From NCBI GenBank assembly GCA_027886175.1, contig JAJNNQ010000075.1, positions 86,874,501 to 86,938,500 of the forward strand: a stretch of 64,000 nucleotides of DNA, read 5' to 3'. Every line of letters begins with the position of its first letter. Position 1 is the first letter of the stretch. Positions 60,431 to 64,000 of this stretch are shown here, piece by piece. The stretch is from Phylloscopus collybita (lineage: Eukaryota > Chordata > Aves > Passeriformes > Phylloscopidae). Below the pieces are notes generated by a model that was given only the letters and a program-made list of their open reading frames with translations, had not been told where the DNA came from and searched no databases. The position numbers were made by a program, and so were the translations under genes.

Positions 60431-63400
60431 TTTTCTACTGTCTGATTTTCTTCTGGAGGGGAAAAAGTAGCAGACTCAAAATTATCTTCTCTCCAGCCCC
60501 CCACTCATCCCCAATCATGGAATGTCTTTATATAAAGGATGTGAAACTCCCTGTATTTTGCCTGCCCCTTATCAAAATTACTCAAGAGATGGAGAAGTGC
60601 ACTAGGCAAGTGTTTTTAGGAAATCTTCAAAAGCAAATGAAACTGAGTCAAATCTGTGCTACTCAACAGCTCAAGGTAGAGGAGGCAGCTGCATATTTTT
60701 GAGGTAAGAACCTCACTTTGGTACCAGGGCAAATCTCACACTAAAGTTTGTGAAAGTCTACCATTTAAGAAAAATTTTTGAAGTAACACAAAGACTGCTT
60801 GGATGTTTTTCTATATATTCATAGTAAATATTGATTTGTAATGCAATTAAAATGCTTTTTTGTGTAAGCGTAATCATAAAACAACTGTAGAAAGTTATGT
60901 TTTTATATACTCATCTGTATGCTGAAAGAGAATCTTTTATCTATGTGGTTGTTAATATACCCAGACACAGAATCATATTATGAGATCAGCAGCAGATTAT
61001 CATTTGCAGAGAATCCATTAAATGCCCTGGAAGGAATGCTCTCTTCTGCCAGTGTCATGGTTTAAGTCCAAATGATAGTGTAAAGGCTAAGTAGATTTTG
61101 TTCACAGATGCACATTCTATTGGTGGTGCTCGTAGCTTGTTCCAGACAACACTGGTCACTTTTGTACTTGATGATCAACAGGTTTTTTTGCATGGTTTGG
61201 CCATCTAGTTTCCTGAGCACAGCAAAAACAGATTGTTTGGGACAAGTGTGTGGTAGTATTTCACTTATGTCTGTCATAGCAAACAAAAGGTACCTACCTT
61301 TTCAGAGACTCATGCTTGGAGCCCTGCTAGCTACACATGACTTGTGCTAGCTGCTACATGAAGTCACCAGGTTCTTTAGCTGACTCTGTCCATGTGCAGT
61401 CTCAGATCTCTGATATGTTTGTCTTTTTCTATGGAGTGAGAACACTTGTCCCAGTAATATTTCTTATATTAGAATTTCTACATAAAATAGAGTAGGCAAA
61501 GATCTCTGCCTCATGTTGGATAAAACCGATTCATGTTTTGATGGAAATGAGTGGCTATTATGTGTTCACAAAATGCATGTTATCTGGACCAGGTCTTATC
61601 TTAAAAATATAAATAGCAAGAGAGAAAAGAATGAAAATTCTTACTGAAGTTATATGAAAAAAATTAGTTAAAAGGAAGGAAACAGATAAAAACCCCACAG
61701 AAACCACACCAAACCCCCCAATGCCCCTAAAAAAACACAACAACAAAACACCCAAAAAAGCAAATCCATTTGAAGGCCAAACTGGAAACACTAAAAATTA
61801 CAGAAGAGTCCCCAAACAGAGATTGGAGCCCTGCAGTTGTGGCCTCACTATGGTAAACTAAATCATCTGTACAAGCTGGTTCCAATAAACCATTCAACGT
61901 GATAAAGGAATGCTATTATATTACAAAGCCCAGAAGGCTCTGGTACTTCCACTGTCATGAATCGAATAGGTTAAAAGTATTTTAATGCAACTGGCATAGC
62001 TTTCTTCAGTGAAAACAGAGCTATAGAGAAAAAAATATACCCTTTTATTAATGTACTTGGTAGGTCACTAGGACAAATTAGAGAGAAGTAATCTGGTTTG
62101 TTCCAATCATTCTTCAGTACTGTGAAGACAGTTTAAGAAACTATGTAAAAGCAGCTGGGAATTAAATTATTTTTATAAGTCTTGTAATAAAAAGTGTCTC
62201 ATGAAAAATGAATTGCATGTTGTAGTTGAAGGGCCCCTGTCATGTCAAGATGCAGTCATGTTTTTTGCTGGGGGGAAAGTTAGCCCAGAATGAGTCTCTG
62301 GAAGGAAGACTCTGTGCCTTGCCATCTTGCAGTTATTGTTTTATTCTTTCCTTCTTGGTTTCAGTACTAGCGGTGTGACAGAGGAGAGAGACTGTGAATG
62401 ATAATTCCTATTCTGAAACATCCGCTCTTCTTGGGGTTTTCTGTATTGCCTCTGTGGTCACCTGACATTCAGCAAAACAGGATAAAGACAAAACAAAGCC
62501 TGTGGGCCAAATGTCAGAATCCTTAGTCAAACTCCATTCCTTGCTTTTTGATGAAAAACGCATGAGAATGGGCTGCGAGGGAGATGAAATTGCTGTGAAT
62601 TTCAGCTCCTCACAGTTCTGTCTTGAATTCTCTTGTCAGAGAATTTTTGGGTTTTAAATCCCAGAAACCTCTGCCCTTAAAATGTGAAATGCATATCTTA
62701 GGCCATCTGAAGCCATCAAACAATCAAATATAAATGCTATAGCATTTGATGATAGCTCTGTGGCAGCACGGTTCTACTGAATTTGTCTGATGGTGTTAGT
62801 CCATGGTGTACGTATAGAGAGACTTCTGGGCCAGGCTAGTTCCTTGGGTGTGGGGCTCATGTGGATGGGGTGACACAGGTTCTTTATACAAGGACCAGAA
62901 AGGCATGATTTGTACCCCAGTCTATGTGGGTGAAAATCCCAGCATTCCAAAAACCCTTGAACTTCTATTTATTTTCTGTTGAAAGAAATTTTTGCAAACT
63001 AGATGGACTCTGAGAAGGAAGGAGTTACATAGCCAGGATGCCTCAGCCATGTTAGGTGATCTGGGGTAACAAGCTCCCCTTACTGGCAAAGCCTTTGGGA
63101 TTTTTGTTGTGGAAGTTTTTGAAGCCACAGGATGCTTGGAGAGAAGGGCTGTAAAGACGAAGGAGGGGAAACACTGCTAAGTCAATGCTTTCTGTGCAAA
63201 CGGGGAGCCCTGAATTTCTGTAGCTCTCCTGTAGCTGTCAGTGCAGCTTCTTAATGAAGGTCTAGGGTCTCTGCAGGTGTAAAAGGACACAACTCCTCCA
63301 AAATCCCACCTAGCTTTGCCTGGCTACCTTGGTTGAAGATCAAGCCTTTAAACATCATGAGGCATTGCAGAGTACGATGATTTGGGTCAGGTCTCCAGGA

Positions 63401-64000
63401 GGTACAGTCAGTAAAAGTCAGCACATTTCTAGGAAGTTGCTCCAACACACATAGGCTGCACAATTAGTTCTTGGATTTCATTGTAATTCACAGAATCAGA
63501 GCCAAAAATAGAGTCCTAAATGTGCATTGCTGTGTCAGTTATATAGGCTTAGACATCATTGGCCTTCACCACAAAGCTGCCAATTAGTATCTTATGTTTT
63601 CTCATGTTAATGATGAATTGAGGCCTATCGCGTCTCCTTCACCACACCTCCTTCCCACAAACCCTTGTTTCTGCAGCATTTGAGAAAGAAAAGCAAATTC
63701 AAATATTAAGCAAAACTTCTTGTCACAAAAAATATGGAATAAAAAAAAAAGTCATTAAATGCTCTGTATCATTTACAATGTAATCTCTTGGCAATAGAAA
63801 GCTGGCAATGTGATACAGTCATGCTTTCAATTACATTACTAAGTAATCACACATTAAAGTCTAAAGGCAAATGATTCTTTATTCCCAGGCTGCCCTGTCC
63901 AATTGTTTTCTAAATTGGTTTCAGGAATAAGGATGCAAGTATGACTGCAAAAATATTATTTATGGTTTGGAAGTCATCTTTTGTATCTTTTTTTTTTTTT
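60431..64000. other. AT-rich non-coding stretch, no recognised gene
   Basis: No gene is recognised. An A/C-rich run lies at about 61680-61760. The segment at 63650-63910 is repeat-free AT-rich DNA that could be conserved non-coding sequence, but this cannot be judged from one genome. The window ends in a T run. Confidence 0.45.
62501..62546. mobile_element. Possible half of a palindromic MITE fossil
   Basis: GGGCCAAATGTCAGAATCCT followed by TAGTCAAACTCCATTCC resembles the left half of the palindromic family: a GGGCCAAAT-type terminus leading to CTCCATT at the core. The right arm is not recognisable. Confidence 0.4.

Noticed and set aside
60065..60702. 126- and 162-codon plus-strand frames
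   Set aside because: Most of both lies antisense to an old CR1 remnant, and they overlap each other in different frames.
1..64000. CRISPR arrays, operons, riboswitches and other prokaryotic features
   Set aside because: The repeat content is that of an avian nuclear genome, and no spaced identical repeats or tightly packed genes occur.

Overview
The window looks like nuclear DNA of a bird, in a gene-poor AT-rich region that is either intergenic or inside a very large intron. The evidence for a bird is the repeat content. There are three CR1 LINE fragments of the 5'-truncated avian type, three solo endogenous-retrovirus LTRs, and fossils of a palindromic transposon family that I recall as widespread in archosaurs and turtles. 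No prokaryotic gene organisation is present. No open frame could be assigned to a cellular protein. Most frames are short and arise by chance or lie inside repeats.

Layout. 1-7.7 kb is AT-rich single-copy sequence with one 50-bp duplicated segment (1949-1998 and 4720-4769). 7.7-8.5 kb holds a minus-strand CR1 tail next to a minus-strand solo LTR. 12.5-15.5 kb is the densest repeat area: a 116-bp hairpin that may be a mariner-type MITE, three fossils of the palindromic family, and a 689-bp solo LTR with an exact 6-bp target duplication. At 19.9-20.7 kb there are a short perfect hairpin, a near-perfect 32-bp-stem hairpin and another MITE-like fossil. 31.6-32.6 kb is a CR1 copy that reaches into the reverse transcriptase, with the catalytic aspartates lost. 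43.5-45.8 kb has two more palindromic fossils, a cluster of homeodomain-type AT motifs and a second solo LTR with an exact 6-bp duplication. 48.1-48.3 kb is a pure polypyrimidine compound microsatellite. 52.4-52.6 kb is a G/T-only stretch with a G-quadruplex motif. 60.0-60.4 kb is an old CR1 remnant.

The best supported items are the two LTRs with target-site duplications and the CR1 copies. The most unusual is the hairpin at 20038-20115: one mismatch in 32 bp, 14-nt loop. It could be a young fold-back insertion or a small-RNA precursor. Two weaker leads are a possible internal exon at 22395-22627 with good splice signals and an open frame, and a homeodomain/POU motif cluster at 17100-17420. 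I found no genes working together. Everything functional beyond repeat identity is inference that needs cross-species alignment or RNA data.
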